Below the pieces are notes generated by a model. That model worked only from the letters and a program-made list of their open reading frames with translations. It did no database searches and had not been told where the DNA came from. A stretch of DNA of 64,000 nt from Zymoseptoria tritici IPO323 (taxonomy: Eukaryota > Ascomycota > Dothideomycetes > Mycosphaerellales > Mycosphaerellaceae): assembly GCF_000219625.1 (NCBI RefSeq), contig NC_018216.1, positions 744,001 through 808,000 on the forward strand, written 5' to 3'. A program made the position numbers and the translations under genes. Shown piece after piece: positions 43,911-57,999 of this stretch (positions are counted from its first letter, which is position 1; each line of letters starts with the position of its first letter).

Positions 43911-44557
43911 GCTACCGGACTCGGATGTACGCCCTTAAAGCGCGACGCTATAGCGGAGAGTATATCGACTATAATAGGCGCGATTTAGGGTAAAAAGAAG
44001 CCTCCTAGGCCTAAAATCGTACTATTATAGCTTTTCCTATACCCGACTACCGCGGTTAAAGGTAAGCGAGACGAGTAGCGACTGTATTTTATCTCTTGTT
44101 TAGCGGCCCGCAGTGCCCTACATGCTCCGAAAAGAAGGAAGAGCGAGTAAATATGCCCCCTTAAGTACCTAGAATATCGCACCGGTCGCGGTAAGAGTTA
44201 TAATAGACATAATAGATATTAGAGATTATCGCTCCTATACCTATACGAACGACTACGCTACCGAGCTTAGCTACACGCCTTTAAAACGCGACACTGCTAC
44301 AGAGATAATATCGACTCTAGCGGATGCAAAATAGGGTAAAAACAAGCCTCCTAGGGCTAAAATCGTACAGCTATAGCTTTTCCTATACCCGACTACCTAC
44401 CGAGGTAGGTAGGCTAGGCGTACAGCGCACCCTATACGTAGCGATCGTAAAGAAAGGAAAGAGAAACAGGGTAGAAAAAGAGCCCTCTAGTACCTAGAAA
44501 ACTTTACCGACTACTGTAGTAGCTATAATAGACATACTAGACATTAGAGAATACTCG
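43911..44557 (+). repeat. Leader duplication in the second gypsy copy
   Basis: Units start at 43911 and 44257 and correspond to 39221 and 39568 in the first copy. Confidence 0.55.
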
Positions 44558-44868
44558 GTTACGTAAGCCGTCCCGTGCTCTCGATAGAATAGCTATAAGA
44601 AACGAGACTAACTAGCTATTATAGCGTAGGCGTCGCGAATACCCTAAGAAACGTCGCCCTATCGTACCGATCGTCTAACCGCTCCTCGGTACTACTTTCC
44701 GAGGTAATAGTAGATAATATCGCTACGAACCCTATACTAGAACTAGGGAGTACATAAGCCCTGCCTAGATCTACCGATACTAGGTTCTTAGTACGAGAAT
44801 GCAATATGTAGTTCTCGGCTCTAGCTAGCTAGAATAGTCTAAGAGGTGCGACCTTTTGAGGATATAAT

Positions 44869-44905
44869 ATTTCCTAGACTAAATTAGGAAGAGGGTCTAG
44901 TAAAC
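44869..44905. repeat. Palindromic module, long-loop form, second copy
   Basis: Counterpart of 40179-40215, with one border base changed G to A. Confidence 0.6.
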
Positions 44906-45143
44906 AAATAATACCGAGCTACGGACCCTAGACGTATCCCTAGTCCTTATTTCCCTACCCTAGACTCTTTTACACTATACGAGAAGCGATCCCGCCTTAT
45001 TCTCGAGTTTCTAGATACTTAGCCGTCCTACGTACCCGGAACGTACGATTATACCCTACCCGTACTAAGGAGACTATCGAATATAGCCCTAGGCTATATA
45101 TAAACAGTATAATTAGCTATAGTGCACTACTAGTAGTAATAAT

Positions 45144-45170
45144 GTTTCCTAAACTAATAGTCTAGTAAAC
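45144..45170. repeat. Palindromic module, 27 bp, second copy
   Basis: Counterpart of 40454-40480. It carries two RIP-type transitions that weaken the pairing. Confidence 0.7.
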
Positions 45171-45317
45171 CCTCGAGAGCTTTAAATAGCCTACTCCCGC
45201 CGCCCCGGTATCGACGACGACTTACTAACCTTTTCCTATACGCCTTCTGAATACGTATCTATACTCCTTACTTCCTATTTCCCTATTTGCGATACTAATC
45301 TATATATCGCTATTACG

Positions 45318-47513
45318 ATGTCTTCTAATAATACTCCTAACAACGGCCCGGACGGACCCTCCTGTTATAGCTATCTTAATACTCCCTTAGAGATTCTCCG
45401 TAATACCCTAAGCACCGGCGAAGCTTCCGGAACTAATAGCCCTATCTAGGTACCTTCCGATGCTCGCGCCTTCCGCGATAGTAATAGGATTCTAGTAGCT
45501 CGCTTTACGACTAATTCGACTAAAGGGTCGACTAATAAGGCTCTCCCTTAAGCTAAAGGGATTACTACTATAGCGACCTATAGTATAGTTCCCGCTCCCT
45601 AGCCTACTAATATAAATATCGCAGATCTTATTACTACCCTTACCGCGGCTACTTATAATAATAGAGCCCCTACTTACCGTAGTCGCGTACCCTTCCTTAG
45701 AGAGCCCGGTGCTCTATCCTTCGATAGTAAGGATGCCTTAACTTTCTTCTAGACTATAGCCGACTTCTTCGATTCGTACTTTAAAGGATTACGTACTCCT
45801 AATAGGGAAAGGATCCGACTTACTACTCGATACTCGGTACTAGATGTTCGAGCTTAGCTCGAGAGTCTTTTAGACTTTAATAGCGAAAACTACGAAGCTT
45901 TTAAGGAAGAGGCTCTTTCCTACTATTAATACTATAATAGCTAGGTATATAAGTATAGCCTCCCTTTCCTTAAAGAGCTATATGTAAAGGAAAGAGTCTA
46001 GGATATCTCCGGATAGAAGGATAACCTACGTTAGTACGTTATAACATTTAAAGTAGTCTCGAAAAGGATCCCTCTTAAATAGTGTAACGAAGTCGCTTAA
46101 TACTACCTCTTCCTTAAAGGCTTACCTTCCGAGGTAGGGCAGGAAATTATAAACAAGCTCGAAGTAGACGTCTCGAACCTAGCCTCCTATACTTAGCTTC
46201 CTCTATTATACGATACGACACTTAAGTACGTTATAAGCCGCATAGCTTACTAGGAGTTGTACGGCAAGGGCAAGAGCTAGGTTACTAGCTAGCTTGTTAA
46301 CTAGACTAAGAAGAGGTATCCGAAGCTAGATATATCGAACAATAGAGTCTAGTCGTTACGCGTACTAAAAGAGAAGCTGCCGGACATAGAGGACCTATCT
46401 AAAAAGCTTTCTAAGATAACTATTACTAAGATTAAGTATACAAGAGCTAAGAGAAGTATACGTATAGCTATTAATCTACCTAGAGACTTTCCGAAGTCTT
46501 ATATAGCTACGCTACATACCGATAATACCCCTAATTCTCCCGAGTACTACTCGTATAATGTCGCTAGACCTAGACTAGTACCCTATTAGTTGTCTAGCAG
46601 CTCGAACCCCTTCTACTAGGAAGCCTCTAAGTATATATACTTTTATTACTTTAAACCCGGTTATAGTGTTTAAGAATATAAGTATATAAACTACCTCCTA
46701 AGTATAGGCTAGATATACCGCGATAGTAAAAAGAAGTAGTATATCGGACGAGAAGGTAATATTAACAGACGAAAGGTATAGTTTAGGAACTAGCCGGATT
46801 AGCCTAAGCTCCAGATAATAGCTCCCGCTATTAAAAAAGTATAGGGAAGGGCTATTACTTAGCCTGCCGATACGAATCTCGAGGATGCTAAGAAGTACTA
46901 GCTAGCTTATAAACTACCTACAGCTACCTTTGCTCCTTAGACACGTATACCGAGTACACCTCTTAACCCGGCACTTGTTCCTAGCCCTGTTCTACCGACC
47001 TTAAAATCTGCACCCTCGTTACTAGCTTAACCTAGTTACCTAGGCTAAGGCTTAGGTCCCCCTATAGGACCCGTACTAGCGACGAACATAAATAGAAACT
47101 AGTGCAATATCGTCGCTAGAAGTACGGTTCCTAATAATCTAGTATACATTAATAAGCGAGACCCTCGTGCCCCCTATGTAAATTAGATCCGTACTAACTC
47201 TCTGTCTACGAACGCTGCGACTAGGCTAACGAGCACGACTAAGGGAAAGGAGCTAACCGCTAAGCCGAGTAATAATACTAGCCGTATTATAAAGCTAAAG
47301 AAGATAGTGTCTATTAAGATTAATGCCTGTAAGATCCCTAACACGGAAGAGTATATAAAGGTAGTCGAAGAAGGCTCGTAGTCGACATAGGGCACTCTTA
47401 CTAGTAATAGTGCATTTAATACTGGTAACTAGCCGTAGTCCGCAAACGATAGCTAGACCTAGGACCCTACTAGAAGTATAGATCTAGATCCTACCCCTCC
47501 TTCTTAGGGCTTC
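45318..47513 (+). pseudogene. Gypsy gag remnant, second copy, 5' part
   Basis: ATG at 45318 starts the same MSSNNTPNN frame as the first copy. It is broken by the LINE insertion at 47513/47514 and resumes at 53107. Confidence 0.75.
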
Positions 47514-47599
47514 TTTGTTTTTTTTTTGTTTGTTTGTTTGTTCCATTTACGTCCTGTAGGAGTCTATGACTATGTAGGACGGCTGTCTCGCGACAGCAG

Positions 47600-50500
47600 T
47601 CTATCTATGTACAATCGTTGTTCTCTCGTATCTCTTAACCTTAGGGAAAGACCCGTGCCTAGGATAGTAGCTAGCTAGTATCGAAGGACTTTAAAGAAAG
47701 ACAAATAAGGAAAAGTAAAAGGAGTGTAGGCTAGACGGTCTCGTCTTCGCCTCTTGCTAGGTGCTAGGACCTAGAAGCAATCTTTGTATCCGAGAGAAAG
47801 GTAGTAAGGTATTTCCGGAGTTCCTTATCTTCTACTATTTCTAGTAGAGATTGTGCTTGTCGTAGCGGTAGTAGCCTAAATACATCGTAAATAGGGCAGC
47901 TACATACGAGGTGTTCTGCTGTTTCTCGTCGTCCGCAAGGGTAGTCTAGCGTCGTTACGTATCTAAAGCGATAGAGATAGGACTTTAGGTATCCGTGTCC
48001 TAATAGGATAGTATAGAAGGCACTAGTTAAAGCGCGTCTTCCTCCTATTCTATGTTTTCCTAGCGAGCTCTATAGAAATCGACTAAGGTAGCTATTTGTA
48101 TTCCTAGGTACCTTATTAATCTCCTGTTGTCTTACTATTTCGTATCGGGTTTTCCAGACGCTAAAGAGATCGTCTTTTGCGTAGTTAGCCCTCTCGTGTT
48201 CTACGAAATGCTTGTATTGTCGGAGTCGATAACAGAGTAGTTATATTTGTGTTCTCTGTCGTTTTTGCGGAAGTATCTCTCTTAAGTCCTCGTGTCGGAC
48301 TTCTTGCGTATTCGAAGGCGCGCTTTAGATAGCGAGTCTTATAGGGTAGTTTTCGGGTAGCTTTGCTACGCGTAGAGAGTATAAAATTAACTGTCTCTCT
48401 AGGCGTAGATCCGGGGGGAAGAGATTTAACTCTACTTCGGTCGGGACATTTAAGGCGGTACGGAAAACGCCTAGGATCTTTCTACAAGCTTTACTTTATA
48501 GAGATACTAGAGGTTTTATACTCTTTTTCGACCGCTACTAAACCGGGGCCCCGTAGTCTGCTATTATAGTAACGCAGGCTAGGTAGATCTTTCTTAACGA
48601 TATAGAAGATAGACCGCATTCGGTATTTGCTAGTCTTTCTAATCGATAGAATACTGCTTATACTTATGCCGATCTTATTGCAATATGCTCCTTAAAGGTA
48701 AGACCGGCGTCTAGCTAAATCCTAAGCTACCTTATCGCTTTCTTTGCCGGGCGAACAATATCGCCGTTTGGAAGAATTACTAGGCAATCGGACCCTTTCC
48801 CTTTCGAGAAGTGTACTAGGTCTGTCTTTGCTAGGTCGAAAGTAATCGAGTTCTTCTTTCCTAGGTCTATTAGCCTTCTTGCCTTACGTTCTAGTACCTT
48901 AGAGTTCTTCTTAAGGGACGTAGACGAGGTAGATAGTCTAATATCGTCGACGTAGGAACTAGGAGTAACTCCTTATAGCGAGAAGAATATGTCGCGCGTA
49001 TAGATAAGAAAGAGGATAGGAGATATCGGGCTGCCTTGCGGAACGCCGATCTCTACGTCCTAGAATTCCTGTATCTATCCGTCGAATGCTATTCGTAGGC
49101 GTCTATTGCTTATAAACGACTAAACCTAATATATAAGGCTGTGCGGAAGCCTTAACTGGATTATTATTCTTAATAGTCGGTTCTTTGCAACGTAGTCGTA
49201 TGCTCCTCTTACGTCGAGGAAGATAACCGAAGTCTTCTTTTTCTTTCTTCGATTCTCCTCGATTTCGTTCGTTAAGAGAAGCACCGTATCGATAGCCGAT
49301 TTCTTCTTTCGCCCTCCTAACTACGAGTCGTGTAGAAGGGGCTTCGTCTCTACGATAATCCCTAGGCGTTTTGCGAGTATTCTCTCGCTAATCTTGCCGA
49401 GGTAGTTTAGGAGAGAGATAACTCGGTAGGCCTTAGGGACCGAATAGTCTGGTTTTCCCGGCTTTGCTAGAACTGCGCCTGTCGCAACTTTCTAGTATCG
49501 GGGGTAGTGTCCTTCGTCGAGTAGCCTACTGTATATACGTAGAAAGGTAATAGGAATAGCGCCGTACGCTTTACTAATAATAGCTTGCGTAATACCGTCT
49601 AGGCCCGGCGTTTTTCCTTTTACTATCTTCGTACTATAGGCGGTAGCGAGTTCCTCTTCGGTTAGCGTAGTCTAGCCCTAATCCCCGGCTGTATACGCTT
49701 CCTAACGGCTAGGTAGAGGTTCCTCGGTAGGAGGGCGCGGAAATAAGGCTTCGGAGAAGGCCTTACATTTCCCCTCGAAAGAATCTTCGTTGTTTATTAT
49801 AGGTATCTGTCTTCGGCTGCTATTCCTAGTATAGGATATAGCTTTAAAGATAGATTTCGAGTCTTCTTTTTCGAGGAAAGCGTTCTAGTAGTTCTTCTTA
49901 GCTGTTTTAATAGCTTAGAAGTACTCGTTTCTCGCTTTCGTATACGCCTCTTTCTCGTCTAGCGTCGGCGTACGTCCGTAGGTAAAGGTCTATCTATATG
50001 TTCTAGACATTGTACGGCGTAGCGTGCGTAGCTCTCTATTCTACCAAGGTTTTGCGCAGGCGTATACTACTTTCTCTAGGATTGCTCCCCGCATCGATTC
50101 GGTAATACACGAGGTAAAGGAGTCTACGATATCGTCGAGGGAGTTCGTATAGTTAATAGACGTCGCCTTGCTTATTAGGAGATCTGTAAACAGTTCCTAA
50201 TCCGCGGAAGCTATATCTAGAACTACTTTCTTCTATTAGGCTCGATCTTGCGCGCTAATAAGGTCTATAGATATAGCCTTATAGTCTAAGCCTATCGGAA
50301 TCGTTCTCTAGTCGATTTCTTTCGTAGATAAGGATCCTCTTATAAACGTAAGGTCTAGGACCGACTCTGCGTCTAGGTGCGGCCTATAGAAGGTCCCGAC
50401 ACCTATCGTATTATATAGAGTAAAGCCCTAGTCTTCTATCTACTCTATAAATTCGCAGGCGCTAGTAGTATCCTTTCCCCTCGGATCCTAGGACGGGTGT

Positions 50501-51010
50501 CTAAGGTTAAAGTCTCCTACTAGTAGAGTGTTTAGAAGGAACGTGTTACGTAGAGAGTAGAGGATTCTCTCTATTATTCGTCGGTTTCGCGGGTTCTCGG
50601 TATCCCGAAGGTCCTTCTCGTTATAGAGATTAACTATCTAGATCTTGTTGCCCTTCTTGTCTAAAATAACAAAGGAAAGTATGTCGCTGTCGTCTAATAA
50701 AATAGGAGAGATATTAACGTTAAGTCTTATGCTAATATATAGCATTGTTCTTAGCCGGATCGTCGAATCCGTAGTCGTTAGGAATAGCTGGTTGTATTCC
50801 CGGTATATAATAGATCTTGTCTCTTTATAGCCTGTTATCGGGTCTTCTATAGTCCACGGTTCTTAGACTAGTAGAAGGTCGGCTTTCTGCTTAACCGCGA
50901 CGTCTAAGGTAGACTCTATAGCCTCGATAGATTAATTAAGATTAACGTAGAAAATCCGTAGAGAGTGTTCTAATATGTAGAACGTTCTAGGGGCCTCCCT
51001 TTCTGTTATA
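47600..51010 (-). pseudogene. LINE ORF2 remnant: endonuclease and reverse transcriptase
   Basis: Endonuclease motifs LLLVQEPW (near 50870) and LLVGDFNLRHP (near 50500) come first. RT follows with GKTPGLDGI (near 49600), FLDVRGAYDYV (near 49210), IGVPQGSPISPILFLIY (near 49030) and the active site SYVDDIRLS (near 48945). Scattered TAG stops interrupt otherwise well-kept frames. Confidence 0.8.
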
Positions 51011-51079
51011 TACGATCCTTCGCCTTCTCGACTCTTAGGCTGTCCGCGCCTACGTATAGACAGTTTTAAATAGCCCTTT

Positions 51080-52142
51080 TTGCCTCCTCTTCGGTAGCAA
51101 AACCTACTAGAACTGTCGCCCTAGTAAGAGTCCTTCTTCTCTCTTCGTTTGTTAGCCAAATCGGGGTGCCTGCGAGTTTAAGACCTCTATTAAAGGTCTT
51201 AATTTCTCGTTAAATGTCCTGTAGGCCCGTTGGCGTGTTAAAGTTCGCGGTCGAGACGCCGTAGACTACGACCTTATGCTAGAGAGAGTCCTCTATTACC
51301 CGTGCCTCGCCTACGATATCGGTAACCTTAGTAAGGCTATCGATCGTTCGTTAGCGGGCTTTCTTTGTTGCAAAGTTTAGGATAATGTTACCCCAAAATG
51401 ATTTCTTTATCGTAAGGACAGCTAGCTCTTGGTCTTCGCCTTTAAGAGCGTCGTTAATTTTGTCTCGGGTTGCGATCTAGTCGAGTTCCTTCTCTTTATC
51501 CTTTAGTACAAGGATAAGAGGCATCGGTTCTACTTGTTCTTTCGGCTTACTAGCCCTTCGGGAGACGGTCGTCTACTATTGTTGTTGTTGTTGTTGTTAT
51601 TATTATTGTGTTGTCTTTATTGTCGAGGAGGTAGAGGTAGAGGTAGCGGATCCGCTATCTCCCTTAATAACGTCTACGAAAGTAGGCTTCTTCGCCTATA
51701 CTACTAGTTTCTTTATTGTTATTTCTAGGTTCGAGACTTACTTTGCGAGGATTTGGGACGTTATCCTAAAGTCTGTATACTCGGTAAAGTGCCGAAAGAC
51801 TTCGAGAAGGTCGAGAACCTGGGTTTGTTCTCCTAGAAACCCGACTAGATCCCCCGCCGCTTCGACTAGTAGCTGTCGGGCTTGTAGGATCTTCTCGTTC
51901 GCGGGCGTGTAAGAGAGTGTTTGTTTCTTTCCGAGAGAAGGGCTACAAGTCGGGGAGCTACTAAATTTAAAGGGGTTTTGCCTTTTCCTAGGTAGGAAAG
52001 GAATGCCGGTTCTTTTTAGTAGTTCCTTCGGCGACGATAGGGTTTTAAGAGACTTAAACGTAACTTCCTCGTCCCCTCTAGCCGTAGCTTTTAGAGTCTA
52101 AGGAGCTAAGCTTGCGTCTGTTATTTCCGTCTCGGTAGACAT
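51080..52142 (-). pseudogene. LINE ORF1 (gag-like) remnant
   Basis: Begins MSTETEITDASLAP at 52142. Ser/Lys/Glu-rich with several TAG stops. A coiled, charged N-terminal part precedes an RNA-binding-type region with no clear motif left. Confidence 0.5.
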
Positions 52143-53119
52143 TGTCTTGTTGTTGTTGTTGTTTGTTGTTTAAAAAGAGGCTTAGTAGTCTTACGCTAAG
52201 AGGGCTGCTTGTTCGTCTCTATTTCTAATCGCGTTCGGGTCCTAGCCTACTTGCGATACTAGGGCACTCTTCTCCCTACTATTAAGTAGTATAGGAGAAG
52301 GTATACTTTAAAGAGGAGAGAAGAGATATATAAATATACCTCTGCTTCTAGGAAGTACTCTAGCCTGCAGTAACGTGCGTCTTTATAGCAGGCTTTAGAG
52401 GCGTTCTGCAGGTAGCGGTAGTAGGTTCGGGACAACCTTTATCTCTAGGGAAATGTAGGCCTATACTCTATATAGAGTATCTAGCTATATAGCTAGTACT
52501 ACTACTCTAATCCCTAGAGGTGCAAATTCATCCTTACTAAACTACACTGCTCCTTTAGCTTCCTCTCTCGGCGGCGTAGGATAATAGGTAACTCTAGTGT
52601 AGAGAGAACTAAGTGTATGTATATATGTATGTTTGTGTATCCTAGGAACACTGCTCTTGTTTGGCCTTTAGCTCTTCCAAAATTCGACTAAATTAGGCGT
52701 TTGATAGCTAGAATAAAAGCTCTCGTCGAGGGCTTTTAAACGGGCTATACGGCGTCCGAATCGGCGGCGTATTAGTTGTGTTGTAGTGTGTTGAAGTGTT
52801 GTGGTACAGGTTGTGAACCTTCCTTGTGCAATGCCCTAAATAGGGAATGTTTCGAGTGTAGGGGAGGTAAGGTCGGAATAAGGTTTCGGAGGTAGGGGCT
52901 AAATCCCGGAGTTTAGGTTCAAATTTGCACCCCAAAGGGGGCAACAAGGTAAATCTTTGAACTCTAGTAGCGGCGTGGGTTTTGAGGGCAGCGGGGTAAA
53001 TGCGGGTTCGTTGGAACGGCCTTGATAAGGGCTTTCGAATAGTGCGTGTTTGGTGATGATCGGGTCAATATTGGGTGTGCAATGGAAGTGCGGATGTCGA
53101 TGTTTGTTCTTAGGGCTTC

Positions 53120-56100
53120 GTTAACCCCTCGCTACTAAAGAAAAAGAAGAACTAGAAGCCTACTACGACTAGAAAGGGTACGTAGAGAAGGGACATTTAC
53201 CTTCGAGAGCGGCTTAATATAGAAAAAGTGCTGCTCGACAGGATACTAGCGTAGCTGTCTAATATCCCTATTAGGGAGCTTCTCGCTGCCTCGCCTACCG
53301 TAGCTAGGGGACTTCTTAAGCGCTATACTCGGAACTAAGAAGACTTCGTAATAGCTACTAAGGAAGCCGGGCTATCGATTATTATTAAGGAGGACAACAT
53401 TGCTACTACTATAGCATACTAGTACGATATAGACGAGCCGCTTCGTTCTTACGGGGTACGAGTCGAGTTTAAACTTAGTAGTGCTACTACTAAGCATATC
53501 CTACCCTCTAGATTTTATATACGCAATAGGTTCGTAGAAGAGATAGAAGACGATAACCCTACTTTCCTCGGTCCTATAGTTAAGGAGCTATATGTTACGA
53601 TGCCCCCGAGACTAATGTAGGACCTGTACGAAGACCCTAAGGACGCGAGGTTGTCCTTTAACGACCGAGACTATGTTATTATACCCTTGCCCGTTATAGA
53701 ATATATTATCGGTCCGAAACGACATAGGGAGCGTCGTGCTATAATTAACGAGGGATCTAAAGGGAACATTATAAGCTAGTCTACGGTAAAGCGAGCGGGT
53801 GTTAGTATACGCACCTACCGGCTAATATAGATAAATACGGTTAGTAGCTATACAGATTTCCTAGGTATTATAGAGCGGGTACCGATCGAGGTTATAGGAG
53901 TTCTTACCTACTCGTCGTTTCTTATTATACGGACTATACCTTTCCTTCTCGGCCGACTATAGACTAGACAGGTGCGGCTTAGATCTATAAACTACGACGA
54001 CGGGTCCCTTAAGTGCACAATCGCGATACCGGATAGAACAACAATTACCTTTACTAGAGTTAAGGGATACGGAGATAGGTACGGTCCGACCGAGGCATTT
54101 TATATAACTAAGCCCGAGGAGTCGGGAAACGAGTAGGCTACCGACACCCCGGTAACGCGGTAGTATTATTTAACTATCCGGAGGATTACTTATAGTCGTC
54201 CAGAACGAGACTACTAGTCGAAGTCGACCCGAAACCTTTCCTAGACCCTAGGTCTAGCAAACATTTTATTAGCACCTAGGAAGAAGTAAGGGCTTAGGAG
54301 GAGTTCCGGACTATTACCTTAACGAAATATACCCTTAATCCCTCGGATATAGTCTAGGAAACTACCTTATAAGCTCGAGTAGCGTCGCTACTTATTAAGT
54401 AGGCGGATATTCTCTAGTTAGATTACCTCTAGCGTAAAGCGGAATAGGAGGTAGGATCCGCTCCGAATATATATACTATATATAAACATAAGGCGGATAA
54501 TATTAGACCCGTTAATAGTAGTATTTACGATACTAGTAGTAAGCCCCCTAGTAGTACTTTTAACTAGCGGTAGAGATGTCTTAAAAATAAGGCTAAACTT
54601 ATACCGAGCACGCACCCCTAGGACAATAAGTACCTTATCCCTAAGTTTTCCGACATCGAGAAGGGTTCGAGACTTACCCCTAAACGTATAAACAGCTTTA
54701 AGACTACGATCGAACTAAAGCCGAAAGAACTCGAGCTTTTTTATGCCTATCTCTTCCGACGAGAGAAGTCTCTTACTTAGGATTTCTTATATATCGGTCG
54801 CCTTAACGAGGATGTTTCCCTACTAGTAGAGATCCGTACGATTCCGTACAAGGCCTAGTAGTATAAGAACTTCCCTATCCCCGTAGCCCTCGAGAAGGTA
54901 GTAATATAGATAATTAGTAAGCGAGCCCGTAATAGAGTAATCGAGCTATCCTATAGTATATACCGGAACCCCTAGTTTATCGTATAAAAGAAGCTAGACA
55001 ACCTAAAGCTACTAAAAGCTAAGGACCCTATACCGGAAGGGGAGCGTATCTAGGAAAAGAAGGAGGAGAAGAAGTACCGACTTATTAACTTAGCTACAGA
55101 AGTAAACCGTATTACGCTAAGGGATACTAATATGCTACCGGACGCAGACTCCTTTTCCGTAGACTTCGTAGGGTACACTACTACCTCGCTTATAGACCTC
55201 TTCTCTAGATACGACTAAATACCCCTAGCCGAGTACTATCGGGACCTTACCTCCTTCTATATACCGCTCGGGCTGTTTAGGCATATAGGGATTCCTATAG
55301 GCGGAACGAATTCGGTCGCTTAGTTCTAAAGGATTATAACTACTATCCTTTAGGAGTATATAAATTACCGAGCTCGCCCCTTTCTAGACGATATTAGAGT
55401 TAAAGGTCTACGTACTACGTACGATAACGAGGAAACCGAGCCCGGTATCCGACGTTAGGTTACTAAATATGTTACGAACCTTAACGTAGTCCTTGCCGAC
55501 ATTAAGAGAGCCGGACTTACTATATTAGCTCTTAAGTCGCGATAGTTCTTAATAGGGGTACTAATTGTCGGGTATGTTTGTAATGTATATAGCTGTCGCC
55601 CTAATAAAGTACGAGTCGTTAAGATTACCGAGTAGCCTACTCTAGACAACCCTAAGGAGGTTCGAGTATTCCTAGGCGTAGTCGTATACTTCCGCATCTA
55701 GATTAAGAAGTATGTATAGGTATTAGCTCTACTATATAATCTACTAAAGCCTAATGTGTGCTAGTGTTAGACTGCCGAGCATAACGCATCGATAGAGAAA
55801 TTAAAGAAGGCTCTCGTTACTACACCGGCTCTTAAGACTATAGACTACGTTTTAGGAGGACAGATTATCCTTACTATTAATGCATCCGGGAATAGGTTCG
55901 GAGTAGTCCTTATACAACGAGATGTCGACAACTATAAGATAAGACACCTATCTCGGTATAAAAGCGGCATTTAGAAGCCGAATAAGCGAAAGTTCGACGC
56001 TAGGAAACTTAAGTGCCTCGGTGTTTTAAAGGTATTAAAGAAACTAAAGCACTATCTCTACGGTGTTTACTTCCTACTTAAGCTAGATGCGAATACTCTA

Positions 56101-57900
56101 GTCTATTAGTTAAACCGACTACCGACCGACTTGCCTAACGTAGTAATAATAAGGTAGCTTTTATAAATACGACTATTTAATTTCGATATAAAGTATATTC
56201 CCGGCCGACTATATAGTGCTACAGATGCGCTGTCTCGGCGACCGCGTACTTAGTCCGATAATATCGACGAGAAGTATAAGTAGGACTACGAAGAAATAAT
56301 TAATAGTACGCTATATGTAGTATACGCGAATCGTGTCGAGGCTAAAGAGATTACCCCTACTCTAGAAGAGGAACTTGTTCGGAATAGTATTAACAGCTTC
56401 CTCTCGGACTTCTACCGCAATATAATATACTACTTCCTAACCCTTCGACGACCGGTAGGAGTAAATAGGAACAGCTAGCATACCTTTAAGAAATAGGCAT
56501 CTCGCTACCTAGTTAGGGAGCGCTGCCTATAGTATTAGAAAAGAATTAACAAGCCGCTATATAGAGTTATCGACAAGGAGTCTAAGTAGAAGTCGATTAT
56601 CCGTACCCTCTATAGGGACCCTACCTCCGGCTATAGAGGGCGTAAAGGGACCTATATAAAGATCGCTTGTCAGTATTACTAGTAGGGACTATATAAGTAG
56701 GTCCGAGATTTCGTCGGAAAGTGCCCCGAGTGTCTTCTTTAATCGTCCGGACTAGCGAGTATGTCGGAACTATACCTAAGATATAATAGCTATATTAGCG
56801 AGTCGTAGCATATAGACGTCGTTTATATCGATAGCTCCGGAAGCATTATTATAGCTAGGGAGTCTCTCTCTAGATAGCCGGAAGGAAGGATCGTAAATAA
56901 GGGGTAGAATTAAGGTATAAGCTTAAAGTAGGTCGCGAAGTTTCTTTTTAAGGACGTCTTCTTACGCACTAGAGCCTATAACCGGATCTTCTTTAATAGA
57001 GGGCCTAAGAACTACGGCGATATGCCTAAGCTACTAGCTTAAATAGATATAAACCTTAGTCGTATGTCCGCCTACTACCCTAAAGCGAACAGTCTAGTCG
57101 AGCGTAGACATCCTAATATCCTAGACGTCCTCTTAAAGTGCACGTAGGGCAAGCTAAAGGGCTAGAGATCCTTTTTCTACATAGCACTATAGGCAGACCG
57201 CACTACTGTTCGTAGGTCTACGGGATGTACGCCGGCAAGTCTTTTCTATATATTTAATATCGTCCTACCTATTAAGCTACGGTACGATACTTAGAAAACG
57301 ATTAACTAGAAGACGGTTCGTACGACCGAAGATTTACTAGCCGCTCGAGTAAGGTAGATCTTCTACTCTAAGAAGGATATTAGAGAAGTTACCGCCCTAT
57401 AGCGTAGGCTACGAGATGCCTAGAAGGAGTACTAGGATATAAACTATAATGTCGATAACAAGCCGCTTAAGAAGGGGCAGCTCGTACTATTAAAAAGAGG
57501 CGAGCGAAAGTCTACCTACAAGAAGCTATCCTTTCGATAGAAGGGGCCCTACCGAGTAATAAGTATAAGCCTAGACACCGGTACCTACAAGATTATAGAG
57601 CTAGACGAGGCAGAGCTCTAAGGCACATAGTCTAGGGACATACTTCGGGTAGTCCCTATAGACTACCTCGAGCATATTAATAAGCTCGAAAAGCTAACAC
57701 GCGGGGACTTAAACCCTAAATAGCTTATAAGTGTTAAGAGTAAGGATAAAGAGCCGGCGTTACCTTAGGGCGACGACCCTACCGCTAAACAGTATAGAGA
57801 ACTAGCTCCCGGACCTCTAAACATCGTATAGGGGGTAAGGGAATCCTCGCTGTCCCCGGAAGAACGATTATAGTACCTAAGAATCTAAGTGCGGCTATAA
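53120..57900 (+). pseudogene. Gypsy pol remnant
   Basis: Continues gag-protease after the LINE. RT is shown by LIDLFSRYDQIPLAE-like sequence at about 55190-55235 (one stop in it), IPIGGTNSVAQFQR-like near 55290 and the active-site FLDDIRVKG near 55381-55407. RNase H has ILTINASGNRFGVVLIQRD near 55870. An H2C2-like integrase finger lies near 56670-56745, the integrase core near 56810-57300, and a C-terminal GPYRVISISLDTGTYKI segment near 57548-57600. Order RT-RH-IN is Ty3/gypsy. Confidence 0.82.
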
Positions 57901-57913
57901 TTCGTATTAAAAT

Positions 57914-57940
57914 GTTTCCTAGACTAATAGTCTAGCAAAC
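57914..57940. repeat. Palindromic module, 27 bp, downstream of pol
   Basis: Identical in its core to 40454-40480, but located just after pol. Confidence 0.75.
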
Positions 57941-57972
57941 ATAGCGACGTATGCTCTCGGCTTACTATAGTT

Positions 57973-57999
57973 GTTTTCTAGACCGGTAGTCTAGTAAAG
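57973..57999. repeat. Palindromic module, 27 bp, variant centre
   Basis: Same arms around a CCGG centre. It follows the previous module by 59 bp. Confidence 0.65.

Larger units (their letters stand above)
47514..53106 (-). mobile_element. Tad-like non-LTR retrotransposon (LINE) nested in gypsy gag-pol
   Basis: Inserted on the minus strand: its A-rich 3' tail appears as a T-rich run at 47514-47545. The 13-bp target duplication TTCTTAGGGCTTC is at 47501-47513 and 53107-53119, and the uninterrupted first gypsy copy shows the empty site near 42820. About 0.96 kb of 5' leader precedes ORF1 (ATG 52142). ORF2 holds an AP-type endonuclease and a reverse transcriptase. Two-ORF layout and motifs suit the fungal Tad1 clade. 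Stops are much rarer than in the host gypsy. Confidence 0.9.

Noticed and set aside
52708..52947. 79-codon frame in the LINE 5' leader
   Set aside because: No motif; leader sequence of a non-LTR element often holds chance frames.
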